From: Lophius americanus
Taxonomy: Eukaryota; Chordata; Actinopteri; Lophiiformes; Lophiidae
Direction: 5' to 3'
Assembly (NCBI GenBank): GCA_037951165.1
Contig: JBBDHG010000061.1
Span: forward strand, 5,566,001-5,630,000
DNA: 64,000 bases
Shown here: piece after piece, positions 35,801 through 46,971 of the stretch
How the letters are laid out: each line of letters starts with the position of its first letter
Numbering within the stretch: the stretch's first letter is position 1
Notes under the pieces: generated by a model
Database searches by the model: none
What the model saw: the letters and a program-made list of their open reading frames with translations, nothing else
What the model was told of the DNA's origin: nothing
Position numbers and translations under genes: made by a program

Positions 35801-36398
35801 TATATGCTTCATGATCACGGGACTAAATTTAGGAAGTATGTGCTAGGATTTCTATCACTCCTCTTAATTATCCAGACATCTAAACAGATCTGCCAAATAG
35901 TTTCTCCTCAATATAATGCTATTTGTATCAACTAAAAAATTGGAACGTGTCGATACCAAATACCAGGTCTCCTATTAAAAATGTTCATGTTGTGAGGATT
36001 TGTCTGTTAACACAAACAAGGCAGTACAGTGGTTAGCTTCTCAGTGTGTTAATTGATTGAGAATAGTGAAGCATAATGCCTTTTTTCCTCAACAGGTAGC
36101 AGAGATATTGAAGCTGCTAGAAGTGCAAAGAAGCCAGGAGGGAGATGATGGCTTTATTGAGTGCAACAACATGACCATAATTAATTTAGTACTCAAATTG
36201 TGTGGACCTATCCATGAGAGAAACCTCACAGTCATCATGCTCATCATCCAGGTATGAAAAACACTTGCTGTATTCAAACATCCTAAATGTATATTCATTT
36301 CTCATGAGGTGCATATTATTTCTCTTTCACAGCTGATCGGTAGTGCCTTGGCTTTTGGAATTCGATACCATCTTGTGCGGCTCTTCTACGATGTCTAG
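32838..36398 (+). CDS. dpagt1: UDP-GlcNAc:dolichyl-phosphate GlcNAc-1-P transferase
   Basis: Catalyses the first committed step of N-linked glycan assembly, moving GlcNAc-1-phosphate from UDP-GlcNAc to dolichyl phosphate in the ER membrane; it is the target of tunicamycin. Coding exons: 32838-32992, 33120-33240, 33321-33534, 34161-34307, 34512-34596, 34707-34895, 35009-35096, 36096-36251, 36333-36398, total 1221 nt, 406 residues (human 408), all with GT-AG borders and matching phases. The protein is polytopic with about ten membrane segments. Visible family motifs are [20 protein letters not shown] (Asp113-Asp114), NAINILAGINGIE (from Asn180), VGDTFCYFAGMTF (from Val248) and HIIPCPRHRLPR (from His293), the loop that contacts UDP-GlcNAc. 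The C terminus RYHLVRLFYDV matches the family. The ATG gives MSPVPVLPLVIN, slightly shorter than the human start. Intron 7 (35097-36095) is the longest. Confidence 0.97.
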
Positions 36399-38590
36399 AC
36401 AGCCCTGCAGGAAACATGAGAAAAAGACTGACTGACTGAGAAATTCTGACATCGGTCAGGAACTATTCTGAAGGCTGATGTTTCGTCTGCCTTTAGATAG
36501 TGTCCATTACCTCACATTAACTTTTCTGCTTCGGGCTATACCGCGGGAAAGATCCACTGAGGGTTCTGAGGCTATATTCCATTATGTAAAACTGTCTCAA
36601 AAACAAGTATAAATGGTTATGGATCTGTCATCAATATTTGAAATGCTTGTTGTTACTGAACAAACAAGACAAGAGTTTTATTATTATAGTGCAATTAGAG
36701 TGGATCTTAATTGTGTGGAGGTTCCACCTTGCAAATGTATTTTTATACTTGGTTTTATACAGCAAAGTTCAAGGTAGTAGCAGTGAACGGTGGTCTTCAT
36801 GGATAGCAGATAGATAACATCATGTCTGACTGCTCCCAAATGATAACTGATCGATTTTAAGTGCCCAGAATTAGGAAACCTGATGTAAAAAGCAAAAAGG
36901 CACTTACTTACACCTCATCCAGTCATCCAGTCACAGGAAGGGATTGTGAAGAAAAGCAATTAAAACATGAGGAGGCTATAATTAGACTGGAAAATAGGTG
37001 GAGACAGATAAATCGAGTATAGGAGATAAAGTGAGATTATAGTGTCTGAGTTCTTCTAGAATTTAGTAAAAGCCTATTGAAGTCAAGGGGGTTACAATTG
37101 ACTGATGTTTATACCTTTCTGGTATCATTGGACAGGCATCAAATGTCTTTTTTTAAATTAATAATGTACATTTTTTCCCAAAGGTTTTAGCAGTCAGGGC
37201 AATATGAATTCAACCGGCACTGGACTATTTTGTGTAGGAACGTAACTACAAATGATAAACTCTTGACATGGAAAGCTCAAAATGAGAAATAAAATCCAAA
37301 GAAAATGTAGTATTTGTAATCATTATTATTGTTATTGTGGTTTAGAGAATTTAGCATGGATATGTTAGCTACATAGTAGGTAACATATTGGTCACGATTC
37401 ATTTATGTAACTCAATGACAGTTGTTCAATCAGTAATGCGTCCTTGTTATTTGTTTAAAAAAAAAAAAAAGAAGTCCTGTAGAGTCAGAAAGTGGGGTAA
37501 GAGCTCATATATTTAAAAAGGTTTATGTAGGAGGTGCAATGTGAATTAAAAATAATTTTATTAAACCTATAAAGAAGTGGAAGAACATAGGTCTGGGACT
37601 ATAATTACTGAATTTTTCTCAAAATTGGAAATTAAGGGTGATGTTGTATAAATTATTAACTTATGTGTACATGCAAACATATGAATATTTCCATAATTAT
37701 ACATGCATAGAAGATGTATATAATATATCTATATTTATAGATATTTTTAAAATTCTAATTAAGTTTATTGATTTATTAGCCTGTAAAATTGTAATAGAGC
37801 AATATTTGGTTTTGACCCTGTCCACATAATAAAAATAAAAATATTTTTACATAAAAAAAAGAAGAAATATCTGTGGTCAATATAGGATTTTTTAATTATC
37901 AAGTATCATTATCAAAATGAAAAATCCATTATCATTTGGGCTCTACAACCATATGCCAAAATAATTGAGTATGATATTTTTAGTGTCAAATTTCCAAATA
38001 CGTTTCGAGTTTATGGAATATTAATCTAGATCTGTCACTATAACTCCCTGATAAATAGTTGGGTAAACATACCATATTTGTCTCTAGGTTAAAGGCAAAA
38101 GTGGGAAGAAGTACAAAATATAAAATAAGATTGCGTTGCATTTAGATTACGTATTTGTGAACATTTATTTATTTTTAGACTTCGGGTGTTTGAAAATTTC
38201 AGAAGACATTTTTACTGGCGGAACAAATTGCAAGTAGGAACCGTTAAAATCATCCGTCGTATCAGGGGGACATATCCACGCTGCACACTGTCCTTTTTTA
38301 TGTCCAGTCTAAATAAACTGTTTACCTAATGTCATTCCTTTCAAACAACGGCATATTTTGTTGAAGCTCATATTTCTGTGAAAAAATGGACACTAATGAT
38401 GTTTTATCGTTTGAGAAAGTTTTTTCAGGGGGACATATTTGAGGTAAACTTACTCTAGATGTGATCAAATATCTAGAGTATCTGGGTTCTCTTATCGACC
38501 ACCTTCGAGCTAGCAACCTGTGCGCGATCAAGCCTGGCCCACGTCTTTAAATCCAGTTTAAAACACTTTGGCCACGTCTGACTCAAAGAG
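36399..38590. other. dpagt1 3' UTR and dpagt1-hinfp interval
   Basis: AT-rich, no coding sequence recognised. AATAAA hexamers near 37289 and about 37827 are candidates for the dpagt1 poly(A) signal. A 9-bp inverted repeat (ACTCTAGAT ... ATCTAGAGT, 38451-38478) lies about 110 bases before the hinfp ATG and could be within its promoter. No TATA box is obvious. Confidence 0.5.
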
Positions 38591-41500
38591 ATGCCGCCAA
38601 ACAAACGGATTCATAAAATGACGCTTAAATTGGAGTGTGAGTGGAGCTCCTGCCAGGAGTGTTTCTGTCGGATGGAGAACTTCTGCAAACATGTGGAGGG
38701 TCACCTTAACACGGCGGAAGAGGATGCAGAAGAAGCAGAAGGTGACTCATTCATAGATTCAATTGTCTACCTGTGGCTCATCTAATATGATTATCAGAGC
38801 GGTACATAATTATTATAATGATTTAAAGTATGACCAGTAACAACAACACTCAACTGCTACACTCACGTTTATGGTAAACCACCTGATCCAGGAGATAACC
38901 CCAATATGATTGTATTTCTCAGACCTAAGGATAGGTTTACTGCACATGAGAAAGTGAATGCCCAAATAGTTCAAACATCACTGTTCATGAAGAATACTCT
39001 GTATCTGTCTGACAGAGACATAAAAAACTCATCCCAGCAAGGGTATAGGTCAGGAAAAGAGGGGACATTATTTATTTGAAATATGATAAGCTGGTAACTT
39101 ACCGTCAACCAAACCCACCCACCCAAAGGAATAGGGAATTTTACCTCTTCAGACTTCATTTTTGAACTAAGTAACATGCTTTTTGTTCTTAATAGTTAAC
39201 TATCACAAGGGGCAAAAAAAACCCAAACAAACAAATATCCATAATGCTACAATTCAATGGCTCTGCATATTCTCTGATCTGTCCGTTAAAATAGGTCTTG
39301 TTTAAAATTATAATAATATTCCTAAAAATAATGATTAGCTGTTTTCTGTGACTACTCTTATGGAATCAAGGCTGGTTGAAGACCAGAGTGATAGCAGAAA
39401 AACTAAATAACAAGTAAAAAGGGATGATGAATGCAGGCCAAATTAAAAGCCATTCATTTAATGATTTGTTTTATTGATTATAAATTAATATTGAGAATAT
39501 TTAATTAATATATTTTATCCACATGTTTCTAAACTTCATAATATTATTATTATTATTATTATTAAATGATAATGAAACAACATTGATATTGAGCCCTACA
39601 AACAACTTGATAAATACAAGTACAAACTCTTTTTTTCTTTCAAGGAGAGAGAAACTGTCTTTGGAGAGACTGTGGTTTCTGTTCCGTGGAGGGTCCTGAA
39701 GAATTGAGACGGCATATTTTCTTTCACTGTTACCATACTAAGCTGAAGCAGTTTGGCCAGCAGGTGCTTAATGCCCAGCCAGAAATTGGGTCTTGCTCCA
39801 TTGGCTACCAGAACCGCAACAGCATTCCTGAAATCCCAGACAACTTTGTCTGTCTTTGGAACGAATGCGAGGTAAGATTGGCTTCCCCCTATTAATGTGT
39901 AAGTTGCCCGTGCAAAGTAAGCAAATAAATTCCTCTGCAACAGTCCATATCCAATGTACACGGTTCAAGAATAGACATTTTCTGTTACATCTTGTAAGCA
40001 AATGGTGATCACACATTTCTATGAATAAATTAATTGTATTTATTTGCAAGTAACCGAGTATCCAACATCCTTTTTTTGTCACTACGGACTAGAAATAGGT
40101 CTTGAATTTAGATTTATTTTGGCAACAAAGCATTTTAAAGTCTCAAATATAATTTCTTGAACCTACAAAAAACCCTGATTACATGAGACCAACAAATAAC
40201 AGCTAAAAAAAAAGTTGTCTTCTTGAAATATAAAAATTTCTGAATGTACGTTTCTTCTTTTTTTGTTTGTCAAAGCAACCTCCATATGAAAACCCAGAGT
40301 GGTTCTATCGCCACGTGGAGATGCATAGCCTGTTAATAGATATACCATCAGGAGACTGTGAATACCCTGTACGCTGTGGGTGGAAAGGTACATCATGTAT
40401 CATGATTCATCTCAAATGTATTATTCACAAATATCAAATAAATTTATATTAGTCAAGAAGGTTAAATGATAAGTACTTAGTCCTAATACTGTAGGATTGA
40501 TGAGTCCAAGTTCTGTCACTATACAGATTGTGAAGCCACGGCTAAAGGACGTCCTAAACTGCGGGAGCACTTGCGCAGCCATACCCAAGAAAAGGTAGTG
40601 GCGTGTCCAGGATGTGGGGGGATGTATGCCAACAACACCAAACTATTTGACCACATCATACGACAAAACGCCATGGAAGGTAAAAACCTGTCTAAGTTCT
40701 GACAGAAATATTAATAACCATAGTTGTTTGCGCCTTTAGTGTGAGCTCCTTATTAAATAACTGCTTTCTTTTGTGTCTGTGTGTCTGTGCGTCTGTGCGT
40801 GTGTCTACTGTAGGTCAAAGGTTCCAGTGTTCTCACTGTTCTAAACGATTTGCAACAGAAAGACTCCTGAGAGACCACATGAGAACTCATGGTCAGTCCC
40901 GACGCCACCAGGCCATTAGTATTAGTAAGGACTTAAAAGATGATGATACTTCTTTTGGATGTTTGGGCCAAATAGCTTTGAATCAATCTGCTAAGACATC
41001 TTGGAGACAAAGTAGAAAAGGCCGGAATGAGACTTTAGGACATGTTATGTGGAGCGATAGTTGATAATGTATCAGAAAGACGTTAGAGATGGAGCTGCCA
41101 GACAGGAGAAAAAGGAGAAGGCCAAAGAGGAGGTGTCTGGAAGTGGTGAGATAGGACATGCAGTTAGTTGGTGTTACAGCGGAAGATGCAGAGGATAAAG
41201 CAAGATGAAAATAGAGGATCTGCAGCTGGGACCCCTGGAGGGAAAAGTCAAAGAAGAAGAATAGCTATTTCACCCAAAGGAATGTTAGATATGAAATAGT
41301 CCGTTAAGATTGGCATTGTTTTCCTCATTTTTCTTAACTCGTGATACCATTAACACCAAACGTCCCTCCCATAAACACGGCCAAATGAACTTTTGGTCTT
41401 GTATAATTATGTATGCCTAGACACTAGTAAACTTTAGAAAGCCTCGGCCTTCTGGCCCCCTGCAACCTTGTGATCAGCCATAGCAAAGAAAACTCTGTTG

Positions 41501-42547
41501 GAGACATGCATCTTTGCTTTGTTATTGGATGATTTAATAGTGTCTCTGGCTTGTCTTTCTCTTGATGTTTCAGTTAGCCACTATAAATGTCCACTGTGTG
41601 ACATGACTTGTCCATCGCCATCGTCGCTGCGCAACCATATTAAGTTCCGCCACAGTAATGAGAAGCCATACAGCTGTGACTATTGTGAATACAGGTATTA
41701 CACTGTCACTCTATAGACACAACAGTGTAAAGCAAAATTAAGCTGTTAAACCCACAGCCATTACATTATGGTGTTGACCATACCAGCACATTTGATTTTG
41801 TATTTGCAGGTGTAAGAACATGATTGATTTGCGCAAACACCTTGATACCCACAGCAGCGAGCCAGCATTCCACTGTGATGTTCCCAGCTGCAGCTTCACC
41901 TCTCGCGCTCTCTGCACAATGAAGATTCACCACAAAAAGGAGCATGAGGTGACCCAGGGAATATTTCATATTTTATTTCATTTGTACTGAAATTCAGAGA
42001 TTTTGTCACTCATATTTCCTCTAATATTCCTGTTTCATAAAGAGAAATTTCTTAGCTCGTTACAAGTGCCATGTGTGTGATAAGTGCTTCACCAGGGGCA
42101 ACGGCCTAACTGTTCACCTGCACAAAAAACACCAATTTAAATGGCCCTCTGGACACCCCAGATTCAGGTAAGTCTTGCAGTGAGCAAATCCATTAATGCT
42201 GAATTTAAGATTTGTAGTTGTTTTGGTAGCAATGGCTTCTTCTCCCTTTCAGGTACAAGGAGCACGAGGACGGTTTCTTGCGGCTGCAGCTGATTCGCTA
42301 CGAGAGCGTGGAACTGGCTGAGCAGTTAATGAGGGAAAAACAAAGCAGTCAAGAGGATGAGCAAGAGGATTCCGCTGAAGGCCAGGAGCTTGAGGAAGAA
42401 TCTCCGGGAGCAGCTCCGACAGAGTTACAGGGAGAACTGAGAGGGGTTTTGGTGGAGGAGCAGATGGCTGAGGAGGCAACCATCAGCGCTAAGGAAGGAA
42501 GTCAGGAAGAGGGCATTTTGTACGTTCTCACTGGAGGTTTTTCTTAA
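38591..42547 (+). CDS. hinfp: Histone H4 transcription factor (HiNF-P/MIZF)
   Basis: Nuclear C2H2 zinc-finger activator of histone H4 genes at the G1/S transition, working with NPAT. Coding exons: 38591-38741, 39645-39871, 40276-40387, 40527-40679, 40814-40891, 41574-41694, 41810-41948, 42043-42167, 42253-42547, total 1401 nt, 466 residues (human 517). All borders are GT-AG and phases agree. Finger segments in order include LECEWSSCQECFCRMENF, CLWRDCGFCSVEGPEELRRH, CLWNECE..NPEWFYRHVEMH, the CGWKDCEATAKGRPKLREH finger, ACPGCGGMYANNTKLFDH, QCSHCSKRFATERLLRDHMR, KCPLCDMTCPSPSSLRNH, CDYCEYRCKNMIDLRKHLDT, CDVPSCSFTSRALCTMKIHH and CHVCDKCFTRGNGLTVHLH, then the conserved block KWPSGHPRFRYKEHEDGF. 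After it comes a Glu-rich tail shorter than the human one. A LINE scrap sits in intron 5. AATAAA at 42778-42783 is the likely poly(A) signal. Confidence 0.96.
40980..41275 (+). mobile_element. LINE C-terminal scrap in hinfp intron 5
   Basis: The plus strand reads GRNETLGHVMWSDS, then after a break LEMELPDRRKRRRPKRRCLE, VGVTAEDAEDKA and DPWREKSKKKN. This is the tail 'RWFGHVMRxD...GRRKRGRPKRRxxD...GVTEEDAxDR...GDPWREKPKEEE' of fish non-LTR retrotransposon proteins. Several stops interrupt it. It lies between hinfp exons 5 and 6 in the sense orientation and leaves the splice sites intact. Confidence 0.75.
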
Positions 42548-43634
42548 GCAGGGACTCAGTGATGCAGCAACTCAAGGATTTTGCCAAGCAGCAAGGAATA
42601 CGGGTGTTTTTACCTTTTGAACATCCCTGCTGACACAACATGGACACAAGAGGATAGTCCGTATTCAGGTGTGCCGTTTCACAGGAATACGGCACAACTT
42701 ACACTTCGATTAAATTAATACACCTAACTGAAAGGTTTGTGAATTCCAGGATGACCTCAATTTTGCCTATGTTAGGTAATAAATGTGTATTAAGGTGTTT
42801 GTTTTGTTTAAGGTCATGATTTTGTTGACAATTATTTCATTCATTGTATCCATTTTGTAACATCTTCATACAGATGGATGAGTATTAACACTGAAAAGCC
42901 TACTTGATGGTAATTTACTCTTAGATGAGGAATCATCACAAAAATGCACAAAAATTAGTTCTTTAGAATCTTTGGTTAACACTAACATCCTACTAGTTGT
43001 GTAGAATAATTTTTTTTTTTTGTAATTTTCTTATGCCTGACTAATTTGGCTAAGGTTTTGTAAAAATCATGTTCGATTTTTTTTAATTTGTATTTCTGTA
43101 TTGCAATAAAAAAAATAAGCAGGATTATTTTCAATTCATTAAGAGGACAGTAGCCATTGCTTCTACTTCCAATTACTCCATGTGACATTTTATGAATTAA
43201 TTTGATTTAATAGACGGATACTATTTAGGCTGTATGTTCATTAGGGCGCCCCCTACTGCTCGATTCCATCATACCCAGATTTGATTGAAAATCTATCACC
43301 TACACTCCTTTTAAAGAAATTAATATTAGGGGACGAAACTGAATGGCTGTGTCTCGCAGTAAATTGACTTCAATCGTGACAAACCTCGACTGAAGCACTA
43401 TGACACTCACACAAATGACGTCCAGCAGACCAGCATTAGTTGTGTGTAGAAGATTAGGGAGCCCAGAGCTAAGCTTGAGTGTCTTAACTCTCTCACTTCA
43501 CTCTGCAGTAGGTGAACTTCACTGGGAGTGTGTTTAAGGGCTTCCTGTCTGTTGATTTGGTAAATTTGAGGATGTTTAGAATGTTGCTGGACCAACTTAT
43601 GACTTAAACTCAGGTTCATGAGAAGACGGGCACC
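42548..43634. other. hinfp 3' UTR and upstream region of the sushi gene
   Basis: Starts with the hinfp 3' UTR and its candidate poly(A) signal at 42778-42783. A second AATAAA lies at about 43104. Nothing else is recognised. Confidence 0.55.
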
Positions 43635-44708
43635 ATGAGGTTTTATCTGCTGCTGTTGTTCGCATCCTTCCAAAGAGCCATCTCTCAGTATCCTGGGTGG
43701 ATTGAAGAGGTGGGAGGTAGTGGTAAGACCTACTTAACTGCCTGTACAATGTTATTTGTCACTCATCTTTGTCCTCCAACCCATGGAACAAGGATTATTG
43801 TACTTCAGTGACGGTTTTTACCGGTCCATATAACAACAGCTCCTCTCTTAAAATAAAGTGTCCTTATTTTAAGTTTTATTTTATGTTAGTTTTTATTATA
43901 TTGATAATTAGGATTTGTCCAATTTGATTTTTATGACAAAGCCGTCAAAAATTGTTTAACTGCAGGTGAGACTGAATGGATTCCCCGACCGGATCTCATA
44001 GACGACATGTACTGGTCCGGGTCAGCGCCCCTCTGTTTGGGAGGCTGTAACGCACGGCACCAGGAGCTGAGGAAAGATCGATGTGGAGACTCCAGCTGCT
44101 GCTGGATTGGTTACAAGACCCTATGCAGAGGCAAGAGCACCATAACAATAACATTAGATAGAACCACTTGAACACAGAACTCCTGCTGAGCTTCATCTCA
44201 TCCCCTTTGATTTCTTTACATGGCAGTGAACTGTGGAAGGCCAGATGTGGATCATAATGGAGAGGTGTATGGCGATGACTGGTGGGTGGGTTCTGTGGTG
44301 AGGTACTCCTGTCGCTCTGGCTTCATGCTTGTTGGAAACCCCAACAGAGCTTGCCAGCCTAATGGCGTTTGGACCCCGAAACCATTCTGTCTCAGTGAGT
44401 AAATCCCAATGACACAAAGGTTTTATGATCTCTTGTCCACCTTTTAGCTCCTTTCATGTTGTCTTTTAGGGATGTGTCAGAGGGGGCACATTGAAATCAG
44501 TGAGAGTGAACTCAATGGGACATGCGACTCCACCTGCGAGGGTAAGAGCTACTTCGGCCCACCTAAACGAGGCTGTACTCGGATGGACAGCTGTAAGAAG
44601 AAGGACACAGGCTGGAAGCGCTTCTTTGCGCAGTGTGTCCCATGCATTTGTGACTGCGCTGTATCATGTCATGAGTCTATCAGCCATAACTATTTTATGC
44701 GTAATTGA
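43635..44708 (+). CDS. Small secreted Cys-rich protein with one sushi (CCP) domain
   Basis: Coding exons 43635-43722, 43966-44130, 44227-44394 and 44470-44708 give 660 nt, 219 residues. A signal peptide (MRFYLLLLFASFQRAIS) is followed by an acidic linker and a short six-Cys module (PLCLGGCNARHQELRKDRC, then GDSSCCWIGYKTLC). Next is a sushi domain with its four cysteines (NCGRPDVDHNGEVYGDDWWV ... SVVRYSCRSGFMLVGN ... ACQPNGVWTPKPFC), then a Cys-rich tail (CDSTCEGKSYFGPPKRGC ... CVPCICDCAVSC). All three introns are phase 1, as in genes assembled from extracellular modules. Intron 2 has a GC donor (AGAG|GCAAGA). No membrane segment or GPI signal is seen. Sushi domains bind proteins in complement and adhesion systems, but the role here is unknown. 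I do not recognise a named orthologue. Confidence 0.82.
44131..44226 (+). other. GC-AG intron in the sushi-domain gene
   Basis: The exon ends TGC AGA G and continues GCAAGAGC with no usable GT nearby. The next exon begins after TGGCAG at 44227 and restores the frame. AG|GCAAG is the strong consensus expected at the rare GC-AG class of U2 introns. Confidence 0.8.
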
Positions 44709-46092
44709 AGGACAGCCTGAACTGTTGTTATCCGAGGATATTGAAAGAATGCATGTGGATGTGGATGATTTGCTTCAAAGAAAACATTCCATGCATCTGA
44801 ACTCAAACATTTGGATAAAACAATAATCACTTCTTAGATAATGTTTGGGAATATTCTTTCAATATTCCTGGCATTGTTGAAGTAAACAATTTTTACTCGT
44901 CTTTTATATATAGAATTTTACACGATGACAAGAAAATTACATTCCCTCCAGAGCCAGCTGTCAGTCAATGGCAATAACTCAGTCCGTCTTTGGGATGTGG
45001 CAACAGGGTCAGAAAAGAACATTTAGGTGAATTTTCAGCCAAAAGCTAGCACAAACAAAATGTGAGGTTGTTAGCTGGCTTATCTCAATTGCACAATCTT
45101 ATTCTGGCCACATCAACAAACATGCTTACATGTTTGGATTAGAGCACCTTCTTCCCTATCTTCTGCAGTTTTCCTGTGCTAAATAAAATACATTGTCATA
45201 GTTAGACTACACTTTAAAGGAATATCTCAACTATATGTTCATGTAAACATGTTTATGTCTCTGTGAGGAAGGAGGAAATAAAACTACAGGTAAGGAGACA
45301 GGAATTTAGACCATAGAGATTAGCGTCCCATCAATGTCCCACTCACTCCATCTGTCCTTCAACACGATGAAACCTTAATCTTGTTACAAAGGTAACAGAA
45401 CGTACAAGCAAATGTTTTTTTATAGGTTGTAGACAATCCATTCATTTTAATATCTAACTGATTTATTTTTAACAATAACCCAAATCCATACTTTTCTTTC
45501 AAACCTTTATTTCTTAATAGATTGGTTTACAATTGTAAATAAGATGTTTTTTTTATTTGAAAGGAAGAAAAAGCATCCACATTCTAATCTTTTGTGGAAA
45601 AACCCCATTTCATTTTCTGCGTATTCATCACAGCCATCAACAACAGAATCCTCCAACAGACTTAATTGTTCTAAAAGTTGTAAAATGATGCCACTCATAA
45701 CAGCTGCCTCCATCTGTCCCCGGTGTTATTCACCCCGTCTGTACTTCACATATCTTCTTTTATTGTCTGTGTGGCCCTCAAATCATTTGTTGTATTTGCA
45801 GGTAACAAATATATTTGAAACAAGATGAGTCTAACTTTCATAAAACATTTTATATTTTACATCCAGTGCCACAACAACAACACATAACATTTGTAATCAC
45901 AAGTGCAGACTCGTACCTTTGCCTTGATAGATGATGTTACTCTCAAATACCACTAGATGGTGCTGTTTTCTTTATTCTCCCACAAAGTCTAGAAGTTGTT
46001 TACACTCTAATAAAATACAATTTAATAGTCCATGGAAAGGATTTAGTTTTTCTTCCTCCCCGCCAATTTACTGGTGAACTCAAGCTCTCTGA
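44709..46092. other. Convergent interval between the two small secreted-protein genes
   Basis: Contains both 3' UTRs and no other recognised coding sequence. AATAAA on the plus strand near 45182 is a candidate for the sushi gene. The poly(A) signal for the minus-strand gene is listed at 45971-45976. Confidence 0.55.
45971..45976 (-). terminator. AATAAA poly(A) signal of the DUF4430 gene
   Basis: A minus-strand AATAAA 117 bases beyond the stop codon of the gene ending at 46093, the right distance for a short 3' UTR. Confidence 0.6.
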
Positions 46093-46971
46093 TCACTGAT
46101 GAGACCAGGTGCTGAGTCGTAGGATGATGTGTTCATTTTCTTTTGGCATGTAGCAGCCGATTCCTGTAAATAGGGAAAGGCTTGGATCAGAAACCAAACA
46201 TAATAGGAACACTGTACACAGATGACATCTTCTAGTGATGATAGCAGGGAAAATATATTAAAGTCAGAGAGTGACTAATATCACAACTAAAGCATTTTTG
46301 TAATGATTTTTTCTTGAGGATATCAAGAGAAAATAAGTGAAAAGGCTGAGAATTCTCCTGTCTCATTACAGCTCATTAAGTCTTCCTCATATATGCTGTG
46401 TAGAAACTCTGGGGAGAATACTCACCCACAGCCAGCCTACTGTACTCTCCTGAGCTTTCAGACAGGATCTCCCAGTATGTGTGCTCGTACTCATTCCCAG
46501 TTATTCCATTCACACTCTCCAGCAGCAGGCCAAAGTCTGAATCCTCCTTCACTGTGAACCTGTGGGTCAGAACACCTGTCAGCTTAAATATGTAGGAGAA
46601 GCAGCAGAGCCACATTTAAGAGTAAGAGATACCATGCAGAGAACTAAAAGGGGATGTTATGGGTGGGCTTACTTGAAGTCATGCTGCGTTTCTTGCAGTC
46701 TCCTCAGAGCGCCAAGGAGCACACCTCCCTCCACCACAGAGCTGGAGTAGGATTCAGGCATCAGGTTTGACAGGTGATTCTCCACGGTCACTCTGATAGG
46801 ATGGGTTGATCGACCTGCACACCAGAGTAAATTCAGTTATAATGATGCTACTCAGTAGAAATATATGAAATGTGAGCTTATAGATGAATATTTACCTGTA
46901 TTTGCCAGAGCTCCTTGTGTCAGAAACAGAAAAAGACCAACGGAAAGGAATGCAGATATTCTTGGTGCCAT
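46093..46971 (-). CDS. Stand-alone DUF4430 protein (cobalamin-carrier beta-domain-like)
   Basis: Coding exons in transcript order 46971-46896, 46814-46673, 46559-46426 and 46163-46093 give 423 nt, 140 residues. A signal peptide (MAPRISAFLSVGLFLFLTQG) precedes one domain reading IRVTVENHLSNLMPESYSSS, VVEGGVLLGALRRLQETQHD, FKFTVKEDSDFGLLLESVNG, HTYWEILSESSGEYSRLAVG and IGCYMPKENEHIILRLST. This is the pattern of the C-terminal beta domain of intrinsic factor and transcobalamin ('G.VLL..L..A......F.F.....S.GL...SINGI....N..TYW..L.....L..GVG.Y.P...EHI...F'). The large alpha-helical barrel that forms the other half of those carriers is absent, and there is no room for it upstream. It probably encodes a secreted domain of unknown ligand. 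Cobalamin binding alone is unlikely to be tight without the alpha domain. Intron phases are 1, 2 and 1. Confidence 0.85.

Noticed and set aside
42249..42479. Minus-strand Pro-rich 76-codon frame
   Set aside because: Antisense of the Glu-rich last exon of hinfp.
43635..44708. Naming the sushi gene as a complement factor H or C4-binding protein homologue
   Set aside because: Only one sushi domain is present, and the flanking Cys-rich modules do not occur in those proteins.
44491..44826. 111-codon plus frame overlapping the last exon of the sushi gene
   Set aside because: It is shifted by one frame and breaks the conserved cysteine pattern; the frame ending at 44708 joins correctly with exon 3.
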